A DNA stretch of 64,000 nt, taken from contig CAURED010000014.1 in assembly GCA_963524205.1 (NCBI GenBank), positions 41,940-105,939 of the forward strand, read 5' to 3'. Below the pieces are notes generated by a model. That model made no database searches and was not told the origin of the DNA. It saw only the letters and a program-made list of their open reading frames with translations. Of the stretch, positions 18,431 to 26,950 are shown one piece after another. Source of the DNA: Aminipila sp963524205. GTDB lineage: Bacteria > Bacillota > Clostridia > Peptostreptococcales > Anaerovoracaceae. Positions within the stretch are counted from its first letter, which is position 1. The number at the start of each line of letters is the position of its first letter. The position numbers and the translations under genes were made by a program.

Positions 18431-18907
18431 TTGCCCCATATATTTTATATGTACTATATTATAATTATTGTGGCTGTAATGCTGGATCAAGTTGTTAAGT
18501 ATATAATCAGGTCCAATATGGATTTATACCAGAGTATCCCGATTATTGACGGAATATTTCATATAACTTATATACAAAATACTGGTGCGGCTTTTAGCAT
18601 GTTTAGTGGGCATGCAGGAATTCTGGCATTAGTAACAGTTATTATCACCATAGGTATATTGTTTTATTTATTTAAACTTAGAAAAGATGGTCATTGGGCC
18701 CTGATGTTATCCTTATCCTTGATTGTAGCTGGTGGATTAGGCAATATTGTAGACAGGCTAAGCTTAAAATATGTAGTGGATTTTTTAGATCTGAGAGTAT
18801 GGCCTATTTTTAATTTAGCTGATGTTTATGTTTGCTGTGGATGTGGGCTTCTAGTTGTATATGTTTTTTTTATAGAACCAAGATTAAATTCACAAAAGGG
18901 TATTTAG
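18431..18907 (+). CDS. lspA: lipoprotein signal peptidase (signal peptidase II)
   Basis: LspA cleaves diacylglyceryl-modified prolipoproteins in the membrane. The 158-residue protein has four hydrophobic segments, QNTGAAFSMF at about 49-58 and the aspartyl dyad D108 in GGLGNIVDRL and D131 in FNLADVYV. The TTG at 18431 directly follows the divIVA stop and has GGAGATGGGG upstream with an 8-nt gap. An ATG six codons later has no ribosome site. rluD follows after 2 bp. Confidence 0.94.
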   Translation: MPHIFYMYYIIIIVAVMLDQVVKYIIRSNMDLYQSIPIIDGIFHITYIQNTGAAFSMFSGHAGILALVTVIITIGILFYLFKLRKDGHWALMLSLSLIVAGGLGNIVDRLSLKYVVDFLDLRVWPIFNLADVYVCCGCGLLVVYVFFIEPRLNSQKGI

Positions 18908-18909
18908 AG

Positions 18910-19839
18910 ATGTGTAATAAGAATACTTTTGAAATAATAATAGATGAAAAGTTAGAAGGGACCAGACTTGATATGGCCCTTTCTTTAGCATATGAGGGAA
19001 AATCCAGAAACTTTTTTCAAAAGCTGCTGGAAACAGGAAGTATAGAGGTAAATGGACAGATAAGTGATTCTAAAAAATATAAGGTTAAATCTGGCGATGT
19101 TGTTCAAGTCATAATTCCCGAACCTAAATTACTTACTGTAGAACCTGAAAATATACCTCTAGAAATCGTTTATGAGGATGAAGATTTACTGGTGGTTAAT
19201 AAGCCAAAAGGAATGGTTGTACATCCTGCTAATGGAAATGAATCTAGGACTTTAGTAAATGCTATAATGTATCATTGTGGAGATAGCTTATCTTCAATAA
19301 ATGGGGTTATCAGACCAGGAATTGTGCATAGAATAGATAAGGATACCAGTGGACTTTTAATGGTTGCAAAAAATGATAAGGCACACAATTGTTTAGCGGA
19401 ACAGTTAGCAGAACATAGTATCACAAGAGCTTATAGAGCAATAGTTTATAATAACTTTACAGAGGATGAAGGAACAGTAAATAAACCTATAGGCAGAGAT
19501 CCTAAAGACAGAATGAAACAGGCGGTTACTAATATGAACTCTAAGCGTGCAGTGACACATTATACGGTGCTGGAACGGTTTGGCAGTTTTACGTTAATTG
19601 AAGCAAGACTTGAAACCGGAAGGACTCATCAGATAAGAGTTCATATGTCATATATAAAACATCCACTTTTGGGAGACATGATTTATGGACCTAAGAAAAA
19701 AGTTTTCGGTGTAGATACTCAGATGCTTCATGCAAAAATCTTAGGATTTAAACATCCATCTACAGGTAAGTATATGGAATTTGAAAGCCCCTTGCCGGAA
19801 GAATTTCAAACAGTCTTAAAAAAGTTAAGGAAGGAATAA
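18910..19839 (+). CDS. rluD: RluA-family 23S rRNA pseudouridine synthase (RluD-like)
   Basis: This 309-residue enzyme has an N-terminal S4 RNA-binding domain (about 14-75) and a catalytic domain with HRIDKDTSG at 140-148, D143 being the nucleophile. LETGRTHQIRVH and HPLLGDMIYG are further family blocks. Which uridines are modified cannot be read from the sequence; RluD-type modification of 23S helix 69 is the usual role after lspA. The ATG at 18910 is 2 bp past lspA with AAAGGG upstream. Confidence 0.92.
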   Translation: MCNKNTFEIIIDEKLEGTRLDMALSLAYEGKSRNFFQKLLETGSIEVNGQISDSKKYKVKSGDVVQVIIPEPKLLTVEPENIPLEIVYEDEDLLVVNKPKGMVVHPANGNESRTLVNAIMYHCGDSLSSINGVIRPGIVHRIDKDTSGLLMVAKNDKAHNCLAEQLAEHSITRAYRAIVYNNFTEDEGTVNKPIGRDPKDRMKQAVTNMNSKRAVTHYTVLERFGSFTLIEARLETGRTHQIRVHMSYIKHPLLGDMIYGPKKKVFGVDTQMLHAKILGFKHPSTGKYMEFESPLPEEFQTVLKKLRKE

Positions 19840-19840
19840 A

Positions 19841-20500
19841 ATGGAGAAAGTGTCATTTAAACCAGGTACAATGTTGAACCCAGTACCTGTGGTTATGGTT
19901 TCCTGTGGAGGAGCACCCTCTGAATACAATATAATTACCATAGCATGGACCGGTATTATAAATTCTGAACCGCCAATGACCTATGTGTCTGTGAGAAAAT
20001 CAAGGCATTCACATAAAATTATAAAAGACAGTGGGGAGTTTATAATAAACTTAAGTAATGAGGAGCTGGCATTTGCAACAGATTACTGTGGTGTTAAATC
20101 GGGTAGAGATGTAAACAAATTTAAAGAACAAAAATTAACTCCAGTTATGGCTGAAATTGTTAAGTGCCCTATGATTGGTGAAGCACCTGTCAATTTAGAG
20201 TGTAAGGTAACTCAGGTAATATCACTGCCTAGCCATGATATGTTTATGGCTGAAATTGTTAAGGTTCATGCAGATAAATCCATTATAAATGAAAAAGGGA
20301 AAATCCTTTTAGAAGAAGCTAATTTAATTTGCTATAATCATGGAGAATATTTTGGATTAAAACGGAAGCCAATAGGTAAGTTTGGATACTCCATAATGAA
20401 ACAAAAAACCAAAAGAAGAATTAATAGAGAAAAAATGGACGATAGAAAAAAGGTCAGTAAGAATAAAACCAATAATAATAAAAAATACCGAGTTAAATAA
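19841..20500 (+). CDS. flavin reductase-like FMN-binding protein
   Basis: A 219-residue protein of the DIM6/NTAB flavin reductase-like family (FMN-binding split barrel). Features are GTMLNPVPVVMVSCGG, ITIAWTGIINSEPPM and YVSVRKSRHSHKII, typical of clostridial members. Residues about 188-219 form a very basic Lys/Arg/Asn tail not usual for the family, perhaps a nucleic-acid or membrane contact or a relaxed C-terminus. It begins one base after the rluD stop. Its stop codon lies in the loop of the terminator. Confidence 0.85.
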   Translation: MEKVSFKPGTMLNPVPVVMVSCGGAPSEYNIITIAWTGIINSEPPMTYVSVRKSRHSHKIIKDSGEFIINLSNEELAFATDYCGVKSGRDVNKFKEQKLTPVMAEIVKCPMIGEAPVNLECKVTQVISLPSHDMFMAEIVKVHADKSIINEKGKILLEEANLICYNHGEYFGLKRKPIGKFGYSIMKQKTKRRINREKMDDRKKVSKNKTNNNKKYRVK

Positions 20501-20512
20501 CTCGGTATTTTT
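20481..20512. terminator. bidirectional terminator overlapping a stop codon
   Basis: Perfect 14-bp stem, AAAAATACCGAGTT with AACTCGGTATTTTT, and a 4-nt loop. The TAA of the flavin reductase gene (20498-20500) overlaps the loop and second arm. It also lies downstream of gin on the minus strand. Confidence 0.9.
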
Positions 20513-20631
20513 ATGTAAATAAAGCTTAAATAATTTTCGAATGTTGGGATTAAAAATAGTGGCATAATTAATATAACGTTAAATAACGAATCACTGTATG
20601 TATTATTAGTTTAAATAAAGTTTATATACTT

Positions 20632-20754
20632 TTACATTTTACTAGAACTGATATAACCTATACACTCCTCACAAATGTATCCCCCCATAAAAGCAATATT
20701 GTTGTAACTTTTCCCACAAACTGTACATTTGCTTCGATTAACATTTTCTTTCAT
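20632..20754 (-). CDS. probable anti-sigma-G factor Gin/CsfB-like zinc microprotein
   Basis: A 40-residue ORF with the pattern C10-x2-C13-x14-C28-x2-C31: KCTVCGKSY, then GGYICEECIGYIS. This spacing and the G-x-IC-x2-C block fit the Gin (CsfB) family, which binds sigma-G and prevents premature activity during sporulation. The start is ATG with AGAGG close upstream and AAAGGA farther upstream. It is shorter than Bacillus Gin (64 residues) and lacks an extended tail. A generic zinc-ribbon peptide is the alternative. The surrounding 544-bp gap between flanking genes otherwise holds only the shared terminator and the hydF promoter. Confidence 0.55.
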   Translation of the reverse strand: MKENVNRSKCTVCGKSYNNIAFMGGYICEECIGYISSSKM

Positions 20755-20976
20755 AACCTCTAATCATCCTTTCCTTTAAAAATTTCCGTACCCTTAAACT
20801 GGATAAATCAGTATTAATAATTGCTTTATTTACAATACCAGTGTACTAAATTTACATTGAAATAACAAGAAAAAAATAGATAAATGTAATAAATAATACT
20901 AAATATGTAATATTTTGGTCAGAAGTCAGTATGTTATTATCTAAAGATGACCTTATTAATTAAATTTTGTCACAAC

Positions 20977-21005
20977 TTGATTTAATATAAGAAATTGTGT
21001 ATTAT
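20977..21005 (+). promoter_or_regulatory. hydF promoter
   Basis: TTGATT, 17 bp, TATTAT, about 40 bp before the hydF start. Confidence 0.55.
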
Positions 21006-21044
21006 TAAATTCTATAGATACTTGATTATTTGGAGGTGAAAATA

Positions 21045-22235
21045 ATGAGTTTAAATGATACGCCAAGGGCAAATAGATTACACATTGGATTGTTTGGAAA
21101 GAGGAATAGTGGTAAATCATCATTAATTAATGCGTTGACTGGGCAGGAAATAGCCATTGTTTCACCTTATGCAGGAACTACTGCGGATCCAGTTTTTAAA
21201 TCGATGGAACTTCATCCTATAGGTCCGGTAGTTTTTATAGATACAGCAGGATTTGATGATGAAGGAGAATTGGGCAAACTCAGAGTTGAGAAAACTAAAG
21301 AGGCTGTTCAAAAAACAGATATAGCCATTTTAATCTTTACAGATACAGATTTAGAGAAGGAAAAACTTTGGTATGAGGATTTAAAGAAGCAGAATGTCCC
21401 TGTCATAGGAATCATTAATAAATCAGATGTATTAAGGAACATTGATGAGATAAAAGAAGCAATACAGAAAAATTTTGATATAATGCCTGAAGTTGTTAGT
21501 GCTGTTGATAAAAATGGAATGGACAGAGTTAGAACTGCTTTAGTTAGGAATATTCCTGAAGATTATGAAATGAAGAGCATTACAGGAGGAATTGCAAAAG
21601 GGGGAGATGTTGTTCTTCTGGTAATGCCACAAGATATACAGGCACCGAAAGGCCGTTTGATACTTCCTCAAGTGCAGACAATCAGAGATTTGCTGGATAA
21701 TAGCTGCATTCCCATTTGCACAACGGCTGATAAGTTAGATTCGGCATTAAACGCATTGAAGAAACCACCCAAATTGATTATTACAGATTCGCAATGCTTT
21801 GCTATGGTACAGGATAAAAAGCCGGAGGAAAGTATGTTGACATCGTTTTCAGTGCTATTTGCAGCATATAAGGGTGATATAGATGCTTTTCAGGCAGGAG
21901 CACAAGCAGTAGATGATTTAAATGAAAATTCTAAGGTGTTGATTGCGGAAGCGTGTACACATGCTCCTTTAGCAGAGGATATTGGCAGGGTTAAAATACC
22001 TAGGATGTTAAAACAACGTTTTGGTGAGAAACTTTCTGTTGAAGTCGTAGCAGGCGTTGATTTTCCAAAGGATTTATCGCAATATGATTTAATAGTACAT
22101 TGTGGGGCTTGTATGTTTAATCGAAGATATATGATGTCTAGGATTGAAAGCGCCAAAGCACAGGGGGTACCTATTACCAATTATGGGGTGATATTGGCAA
22201 AGCTTACCGGAATATTAGATAAAGTAATGATATAA
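21045..22235 (+). CDS. hydF: [FeFe]-hydrogenase maturation GTPase HydF
   Basis: HydF is the scaffold on which HydE and HydG build the 2Fe subcluster before transfer to hydrogenase. The 396-residue protein has the GTPase domain (G1 GKRNSGKSS 18-26, G3 DTAG, G4 NKSD), a dimerisation domain and a C-terminal cluster domain. The cluster ligands follow the family pattern: C304-T-H306, then H352-C353-x2-C356. The ATG at 21045 follows GGAGGTG; a TTG five codons earlier overlaps that site. No hydE, hydG or hydrogenase gene is in the window. Confidence 0.96.
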   Translation: MSLNDTPRANRLHIGLFGKRNSGKSSLINALTGQEIAIVSPYAGTTADPVFKSMELHPIGPVVFIDTAGFDDEGELGKLRVEKTKEAVQKTDIAILIFTDTDLEKEKLWYEDLKKQNVPVIGIINKSDVLRNIDEIKEAIQKNFDIMPEVVSAVDKNGMDRVRTALVRNIPEDYEMKSITGGIAKGGDVVLLVMPQDIQAPKGRLILPQVQTIRDLLDNSCIPICTTADKLDSALNALKKPPKLIITDSQCFAMVQDKKPEESMLTSFSVLFAAYKGDIDAFQAGAQAVDDLNENSKVLIAEACTHAPLAEDIGRVKIPRMLKQRFGEKLSVEVVAGVDFPKDLSQYDLIVHCGACMFNRRYMMSRIESAKAQGVPITNYGVILAKLTGILDKVMI

Positions 22236-22256
22236 TTTTTAGGAGAAAAGGGACTG

Positions 22257-23303
22257 ATGAAACGTAATTTTACAATAATATTAATTATAGCTTTATTTTG
22301 GACAACTGCCTGCATAAATGCATACGCGGGGGCAGAATACGACCAGAGTGCAGCTGAAAATGTAGTAGAAAGAATAGATGAATATGTTAAACCATATCTC
22401 GGAACGGATACTTTGAATAATTATGATAATGGCAGAGCAATTCAGTGCCATGCTTTTACAAATTATGTATGGCGGAATGTGTTCGGCTATGATGTATATA
22501 GCAGTAAATGCAGCAGGACTGAAACCAGCAATGATTATGAAAAACTAGGAGAGTACATAAGCAATTATGCAAGGCCAGGAGATATGCTTAGAGTAGATGG
22601 TAAACATTCTATGATAATAACAAGTTTTGATGAGGATACAGTAACTGGGTTTGACTGGCTGTATAACAAGAAAGAACGGAAGTGCACTTATACTTGGGAA
22701 GGTGTTAAAGAATGGGGAGACGGTACCCAGAATTACTGGCTATATCAAATTGATGACAGTGTGTATAACTTGTTTAAAGACTCAGATTATAAAGTGGACA
22801 AGCTTTTTGGACCAGCACCTGGTCAAAAGGCTGGATCAAGTGAAGATACCGATACAAAAGATGAGCAAGAAGCGGTTGTTCAGCAGCCAAGTCGAGGGGA
22901 AACAGAAAGAACGGATTACGGGAAAATTATTATACAAATAAATAATCCTGTAATGACTGCAAACGGCATATATCAGAATATTGATTCCTTAGGGACTGCA
23001 CCTGTCATCGTTAATGAGCGGGCAGTTCTTCCAATCAGGGCAATTGTTGAAGCAATGGGAGGTTCCGTAGGTTGGAACAATGATACAAGGACAGTAAGTC
23101 TAAAATATAAAAATACAAATATGGAAATGATAATTGATAGTACTACTATGAAAGTGAATGGTAAAGATGTAAAAATGGATGTTGCCCCAATGATAATTAA
23201 TGAAAGGACAATGCTCCCAATCCGATACATTACAGAGAATTTAGGTGGTAAGGTTGAATGGTTTGATACCATACAGGCGGTTGCTATTACATACGAAATG
23301 TAA
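22257..23303 (+). CDS. secreted Cys/His peptidase-like protein with copper-amine-oxidase N-like repeats
   Basis: This 348-residue secreted protein has a signal peptide (1-24, cleavage near NAYA). Residues about 30-175 resemble an NlpC/P60- or CHAP-like fold, with a candidate nucleophile C64 in AIQCHAFTNYVW, H117 in GKHSMII and an acidic residue near D133. A Glu/Asp/Gln linker (190-215) precedes a C-terminal CopperAmineOxidase-N type domain (about 220-348), with LPIRAIVEAMGGSVGW and LPIRYITENLGGKVEW. Such domains bind the cell surface in clostridia. Peptidoglycan hydrolysis is plausible but unproven. A ribosome site AGGAG lies upstream of ATG 22257. Confidence 0.7.
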   Translation: MKRNFTIILIIALFWTTACINAYAGAEYDQSAAENVVERIDEYVKPYLGTDTLNNYDNGRAIQCHAFTNYVWRNVFGYDVYSSKCSRTETSNDYEKLGEYISNYARPGDMLRVDGKHSMIITSFDEDTVTGFDWLYNKKERKCTYTWEGVKEWGDGTQNYWLYQIDDSVYNLFKDSDYKVDKLFGPAPGQKAGSSEDTDTKDEQEAVVQQPSRGETERTDYGKIIIQINNPVMTANGIYQNIDSLGTAPVIVNERAVLPIRAIVEAMGGSVGWNNDTRTVSLKYKNTNMEMIIDSTTMKVNGKDVKMDVAPMIINERTMLPIRYITENLGGKVEWFDTIQAVAITYEM

Positions 23304-23332
23304 GGGAAAAGGGAATTTCTGAATAAACACGA

Positions 23333-23373
23333 GCGGCTCTTGTTAAGCATGTAACAGAGCCGCTTTTATTTGT
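23333..23373 (+). terminator. terminator after the secreted protein gene
   Basis: GCGGCTCT-GTTA arm pairs with TAACAGAGCCGC with one bulged T; the tail is TTTTATTTG. Confidence 0.82.
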
Positions 23374-23416
23374 CAAAATTCAATGATATACCTCGAATAT
23401 TGTCGAATAAAATAAG

Positions 23417-23445
23417 TTTAACTCTATAAACAAATGTGGTAGTAT
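23417..23445 (+). promoter_or_regulatory. promoter of the GGCT-like gene
   Basis: TTTAAC, 17 bp, TAGTAT, 83 bp before the start codon; moderate match. Confidence 0.4.
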
Positions 23446-23527
23446 ATCATAAACAGAATATTCAGAATAATCAAAAAATAATTAAGAAAAAATGATGTTG
23501 CATAGCAAATGGAAAGGATGAAGTTTT

Positions 23528-23998
23528 ATGGAGAGAAAATATAAAATTTATGTTGCTTACGGAAGCAATATGAACATTCACCGTATGGCTAAAAGTTGCC
23601 CTTTTGCAAAAGTACTAGGAGTTGGAGAATTAGAAAATTATAAACTTACATTCAGAGGCAGACACAGAGGTGTCGCAAATATAGAAAAATGTGAAGGCCA
23701 GAAGATACCAGTAGTTCTTTGGGAGATTAATGATACTTGGGGCAAAGTATTGGAAAAATCTGCAAGTATTTTAAGAAGATATGTAAAAAATCAAGTACAA
23801 GTCAAGTTTAGAAACCAAACTATAGATGCGGTGGTTTATGTTATAGCGGATAAGTATTGCGAATTTCCTGCAAAACCAAGACTATCCTACATTGAAACTA
23901 TGGAACAGGGATATGATGAGTATGGAATTATAAAGGATGGACTATTCAATGCTGTTCAGGATGTATATAAAGAATTAGCCATAAAAAAATTTATTTAA
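23528..23998 (+). CDS. gamma-glutamylcyclotransferase-like (AIG2/GGCT fold) protein
   Basis: A 156-residue GGCT-fold protein. The substrate-loop motif YVAYGSNMN is at 8-16, followed by L-x-F-x-GRHRGVANI. In active members a glutamate in LDxxEG is the acid/base. The equivalent segment here reads VLEKSAS (74-80), so that Glu appears to be replaced by Ala79. The fold is clear, but cyclotransferase activity is doubtful. The start ATG follows AAAGGATG. The gene stands alone between its own promoter and terminator. Confidence 0.78.
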   Translation: MERKYKIYVAYGSNMNIHRMAKSCPFAKVLGVGELENYKLTFRGRHRGVANIEKCEGQKIPVVLWEINDTWGKVLEKSASILRRYVKNQVQVKFRNQTIDAVVYVIADKYCEFPAKPRLSYIETMEQGYDEYGIIKDGLFNAVQDVYKELAIKKFI

Positions 23999-24012
23999 AA
24001 GGATATATATTA

Positions 24013-24057
24013 AGCAAAGGAAAGAATGAAAAAAGCTTTCCTTTGCTTTTGTTTTTT
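24013..24057 (+). terminator. terminator of the GGCT-like gene
   Basis: A 12-bp stem AGCAAAGGAAAG / CTTTCCTTTGCT is followed by TTTGTTTTTT. It lies downstream of the convergent rqcH as well. Confidence 0.85.
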
Positions 24058-24084
24058 ATAAGAATAAATATATATATTTATTTA

Positions 24085-25830
24085 TTATTTTTCTTTTGAA
24101 GGAATAGCGGGATTCACATAAACAGTTCTGTTGTTGGTGAATATCACCATACCAGGTTTTGCTCCGGCAGGTTTTTTGACATATTTAACTTGTACATAAT
24201 CTACTGGAACATTTTCTGAAGCCTTACCCTTGCTGTGGTAAGCAGCAATAGCTGCAGCTTCAAAAATACCTGTTTCTGTTATTTCTCTGCCTTCTGTAAA
24301 AAGTATTACATGAGATCCGGGAATGTCTTTTGTATGGAACCAGACATCTTTAGAAGAAGCCATTTTAAAGGTTAAATGATCATTTTCTTTGTTATTTCTA
24401 CCGACAAGAAGCCTAAAACCATCAGATGTGGTATATGGATGTGGTGCAGGTTTGATTTTTGCAGGTTTTCCATACACTTTACGTTTTTTTAAATAACCGG
24501 ATTCCACAAGCTCATTTCTGATTTCTTCTATTTCATCAACAGCTTCAGCATTTTCAACAAAAACAGCAATCGATTCTAAATAAGTAATATCTTCATTTGT
24601 TTCTTCAAGCTGAATAGCTTTTTCTTTAATTGCTGTTTTGGACTTTCCATATTTTTTAAAATAATGTTGTGCATTTTTAGATGGAGCGATTTTTTTATCT
24701 AATGGAATGGTAATTTCATTACCATCATAATAATTTAATACGGTGACTTTGCTGTCTCCAGTATTGAACATATGGAGGTTTGCAGTTAACAATTCACCGA
24801 ATAATCTATATTCCTCAGAATTCTCAGCTTTTAATAGATCTTCAGAAAGACGTTGCTTTTTTAAATAAAGCTTATCCAGATTGTTTTTTACAGCCTTCTC
24901 TAAATCAGTACTTTTCTGCTTGATTCGATTGGAGGAAGCTCTATGGGAGTAAAAAAATTCAATGGCACTAGATAGTCCATCAAACTCTTTAGCCTCATAA
25001 ATCCCTTCCAAGGACAAAATTGGGATTGCATGAAAATCAATAGGAGCACCGTCGTTGCCAATATAAACTTTAGGGCATAAATGCTCCTGTTCCAAATCAC
25101 ATAAAAGTTTACATAAATTCTTATAGACAATCTGTGCGGTTTGTTTTGCTTCGTCCATATTGTATGGGATTTCTGATGAAATTTCCAAGCCATGTGTAAG
25201 CTGTTCTGCCATAATAGGGCTGATACCTTGTATTCCGTTAAGTAATGCTTTTGGAAGTTTGCCTGGTGCACATATACAAATTTTTTCTACTTCCTCCAAA
25301 GTTATTTTATTAAAAGGAATTTTATCTTGTGCAGGTGGATATTCATATATTTTACCTGGCAATATTTGTCTGATTCTATTTACATCAATAGATATTCTTT
25401 TAATACTATCAATAATCTTATTGCTCTCTAAATCCACTAAGATTATGTTACTGTGTTTACCCATGATCTCAATAATAAGTTTCTTACTTACGCTGAAACC
25501 AAGCTCATTAACCGTTTCAAAAGGTATTTCAACTATTCTTTCACATTCTTTCTGGGTGATGCCTATAATGCGTCCACCTTGAATGTGCTTCCGCAAAAGC
25601 ATGCAAAAGGTCATTGGAGCCGGAGGGTTAGGAACAGACTCTGTAATCAAGTTTATTCGAGCATTGCTGCTGTTACAGGAAAGATATAATTTAAAATTTC
25701 CTGCTTTAGAATGTATATGAAAAACTAATTCATCATTTTCTGGCTGGTATACTTTTTCCAGTTTACCCCCAGAAAGTTTTTTATTTAATTCCTGCGTTAT
25801 CGCATGGACTGCTATGCCATCAAAAGCCAT
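24085..25830 (-). CDS. rqcH: ribosome quality-control factor RqcH (NFACT/FpbA family)
   Basis: RqcH binds stalled 50S-peptidyl-tRNA complexes and adds C-terminal alanine tails with tRNA-Ala. The 581-residue protein has the NFACT-N domain (MAFDGIAVHAITQEL, SGGKLEKVYQP, CMLLRKH), a helix-hairpin-helix region, a long coiled coil (about 295-430) and the NFACT-R domain with SDGFRLLVGRNN and DVWFHTKDIPGSHVIL. The functional Asp-Arg pair known from Bacillus at 97/98 is Glu97-Arg98 here (KECERIVEI). GAGGTA precedes ATG 25830. Older annotations call the family fibronectin-binding protein. Confidence 0.92.
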   Translation of the reverse strand: MAFDGIAVHAITQELNKKLSGGKLEKVYQPENDELVFHIHSKAGNFKLYLSCNSSNARINLITESVPNPPAPMTFCMLLRKHIQGGRIIGITQKECERIVEIPFETVNELGFSVSKKLIIEIMGKHSNIILVDLESNKIIDSIKRISIDVNRIRQILPGKIYEYPPAQDKIPFNKITLEEVEKICICAPGKLPKALLNGIQGISPIMAEQLTHGLEISSEIPYNMDEAKQTAQIVYKNLCKLLCDLEQEHLCPKVYIGNDGAPIDFHAIPILSLEGIYEAKEFDGLSSAIEFFYSHRASSNRIKQKSTDLEKAVKNNLDKLYLKKQRLSEDLLKAENSEEYRLFGELLTANLHMFNTGDSKVTVLNYYDGNEITIPLDKKIAPSKNAQHYFKKYGKSKTAIKEKAIQLEETNEDITYLESIAVFVENAEAVDEIEEIRNELVESGYLKKRKVYGKPAKIKPAPHPYTTSDGFRLLVGRNNKENDHLTFKMASSKDVWFHTKDIPGSHVILFTEGREITETGIFEAAAIAAYHSKGKASENVPVDYVQVKYVKKPAGAKPGMVIFTNNRTVYVNPAIPSKEK

Positions 25831-25866
25831 TATTTGTACCTCGTTTTTTAATTTTGTAAATATTGT

Positions 25867-25896
25867 TTAGCAATAAAGCCTATTTTATTGTATAAT
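25867..25896 (+). promoter_or_regulatory. possible yicC promoter
   Basis: TTAGCA, 18 bp, TATAAT, 90 bp before the yicC start; tentative. Confidence 0.35.
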
Positions 25897-25986
25897 TAAT
25901 GTTAGTAGACTATTTATAGAATTAACTAGTTTACTAATATAGTATAAAGTATACATGTGGATAAATCAACTGAGGAGAGAATACCC

Positions 25987-26871
25987 ATGATAAAAAGTAT
26001 GACAGGCTTCGGCAGAAGTGAATATAGTGATGGAAAAAGGAACATAATTGTAGAAATAAAATCAGTAAATCATAGATACGGTGATATAAATATAAAGATG
26101 CCCAGACGTTATTCCTTTGCAGAGGATAAAGTTAAGAATACAGTAAAAGATATTGCCAGACGTGGAAAAATCGATGTATCCATTATTGTTGAAAATATTA
26201 CAGAAGATGATACTACTGTAAAGTTGAATAATATGGTGGCTAAGCAGTATTATGATAATTTAAAAGCATTACAGTCAGAATTTAACGTAAGCGGTGATAT
26301 TACCCTACAGTTCCTGGCAACATTACCAGATGTAATGAAGGCAATTCCTGATGTAGAGGATGAAGAAGAAATTTGCAGAAGTCTTTTAGTTCCAGTAAAG
26401 ACGGCAGCGCAGAAGTTAGATGAAATGCGTATTGTTGAGGGAACAAAGCTCGCAGAGGATTTAATTATGAGGGGCGGTCTCATCAGAGATTTGGTGGAAA
26501 AAATTGAAGAACGTTCTCCTAAAGTGACGGTGGCATATACAGAAAAGCTAAAAGAAAGAATTAAGGAATTAATTGGAAACAATGTAACACTTCCAGAAGA
26601 CAGAATCTTAGTTGAGGCTGCTATATTTGCAGATAAGTGCAGCATTACAGAGGAACTGGTAAGATTAGACAGCCATACTATTCAGCTATCTAATATTATA
26701 ACAAAAAGCAATCAGCCAGATGGAAAAAAACTGGATTTCCTTGTACAAGAAATGAATAGAGAAGCAAATACTATTGGTTCTAAGGCTAATGATATTGAAA
26801 TTACCAATATGATGTTAGAAATAAAAAGCGAAATAGAAAAAATTAGGGAGCAAGTACAAAATATTGAGTAA
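25987..26871 (+). CDS. YicC/YloC family endoribonuclease
   Basis: A 294-residue YicC-family protein, starting with the diagnostic IKSMTGFGRSE and ending with the DUF1732 region EMNREANTIGSKANDIEI. Relatives in E. coli and B. subtilis are RNases. The ATG at 25987 follows GAGGAGAG; an in-frame GTG at 25957 would extend it by ten atypical residues. remA usually sits between yicC and gmk in Firmicutes, but it is absent here; the 79-bp gap holds a promoter. Confidence 0.93.
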   Translation: MIKSMTGFGRSEYSDGKRNIIVEIKSVNHRYGDINIKMPRRYSFAEDKVKNTVKDIARRGKIDVSIIVENITEDDTTVKLNNMVAKQYYDNLKALQSEFNVSGDITLQFLATLPDVMKAIPDVEDEEEICRSLLVPVKTAAQKLDEMRIVEGTKLAEDLIMRGGLIRDLVEKIEERSPKVTVAYTEKLKERIKELIGNNVTLPEDRILVEAAIFADKCSITEELVRLDSHTIQLSNIITKSNQPDGKKLDFLVQEMNREANTIGSKANDIEITNMMLEIKSEIEKIREQVQNIE

Positions 26872-26885
26872 TTCATTAATTATTG

Positions 26886-26914
26886 TTGAAAATATTGCCT
26901 ATATGTGTTACAAT
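26886..26914 (+). promoter_or_regulatory. gmk-rpoZ promoter
   Basis: TTGAAA, 17 bp, TACAAT, 36 bp before gmk. Confidence 0.6.
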
Positions 26915-26950
26915 ATCTATTCGAATATAAATGTTAAGGAAGGAAGCTAA

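Noticed and set aside
25956..25964. Exact DnaA box (TGTGGATAA) upstream of yicC; another at 267-275 inside the MocR-type gene
   Set aside because: Single isolated 9-mers are expected by chance in a window of this size and composition; only the polC cluster was kept.
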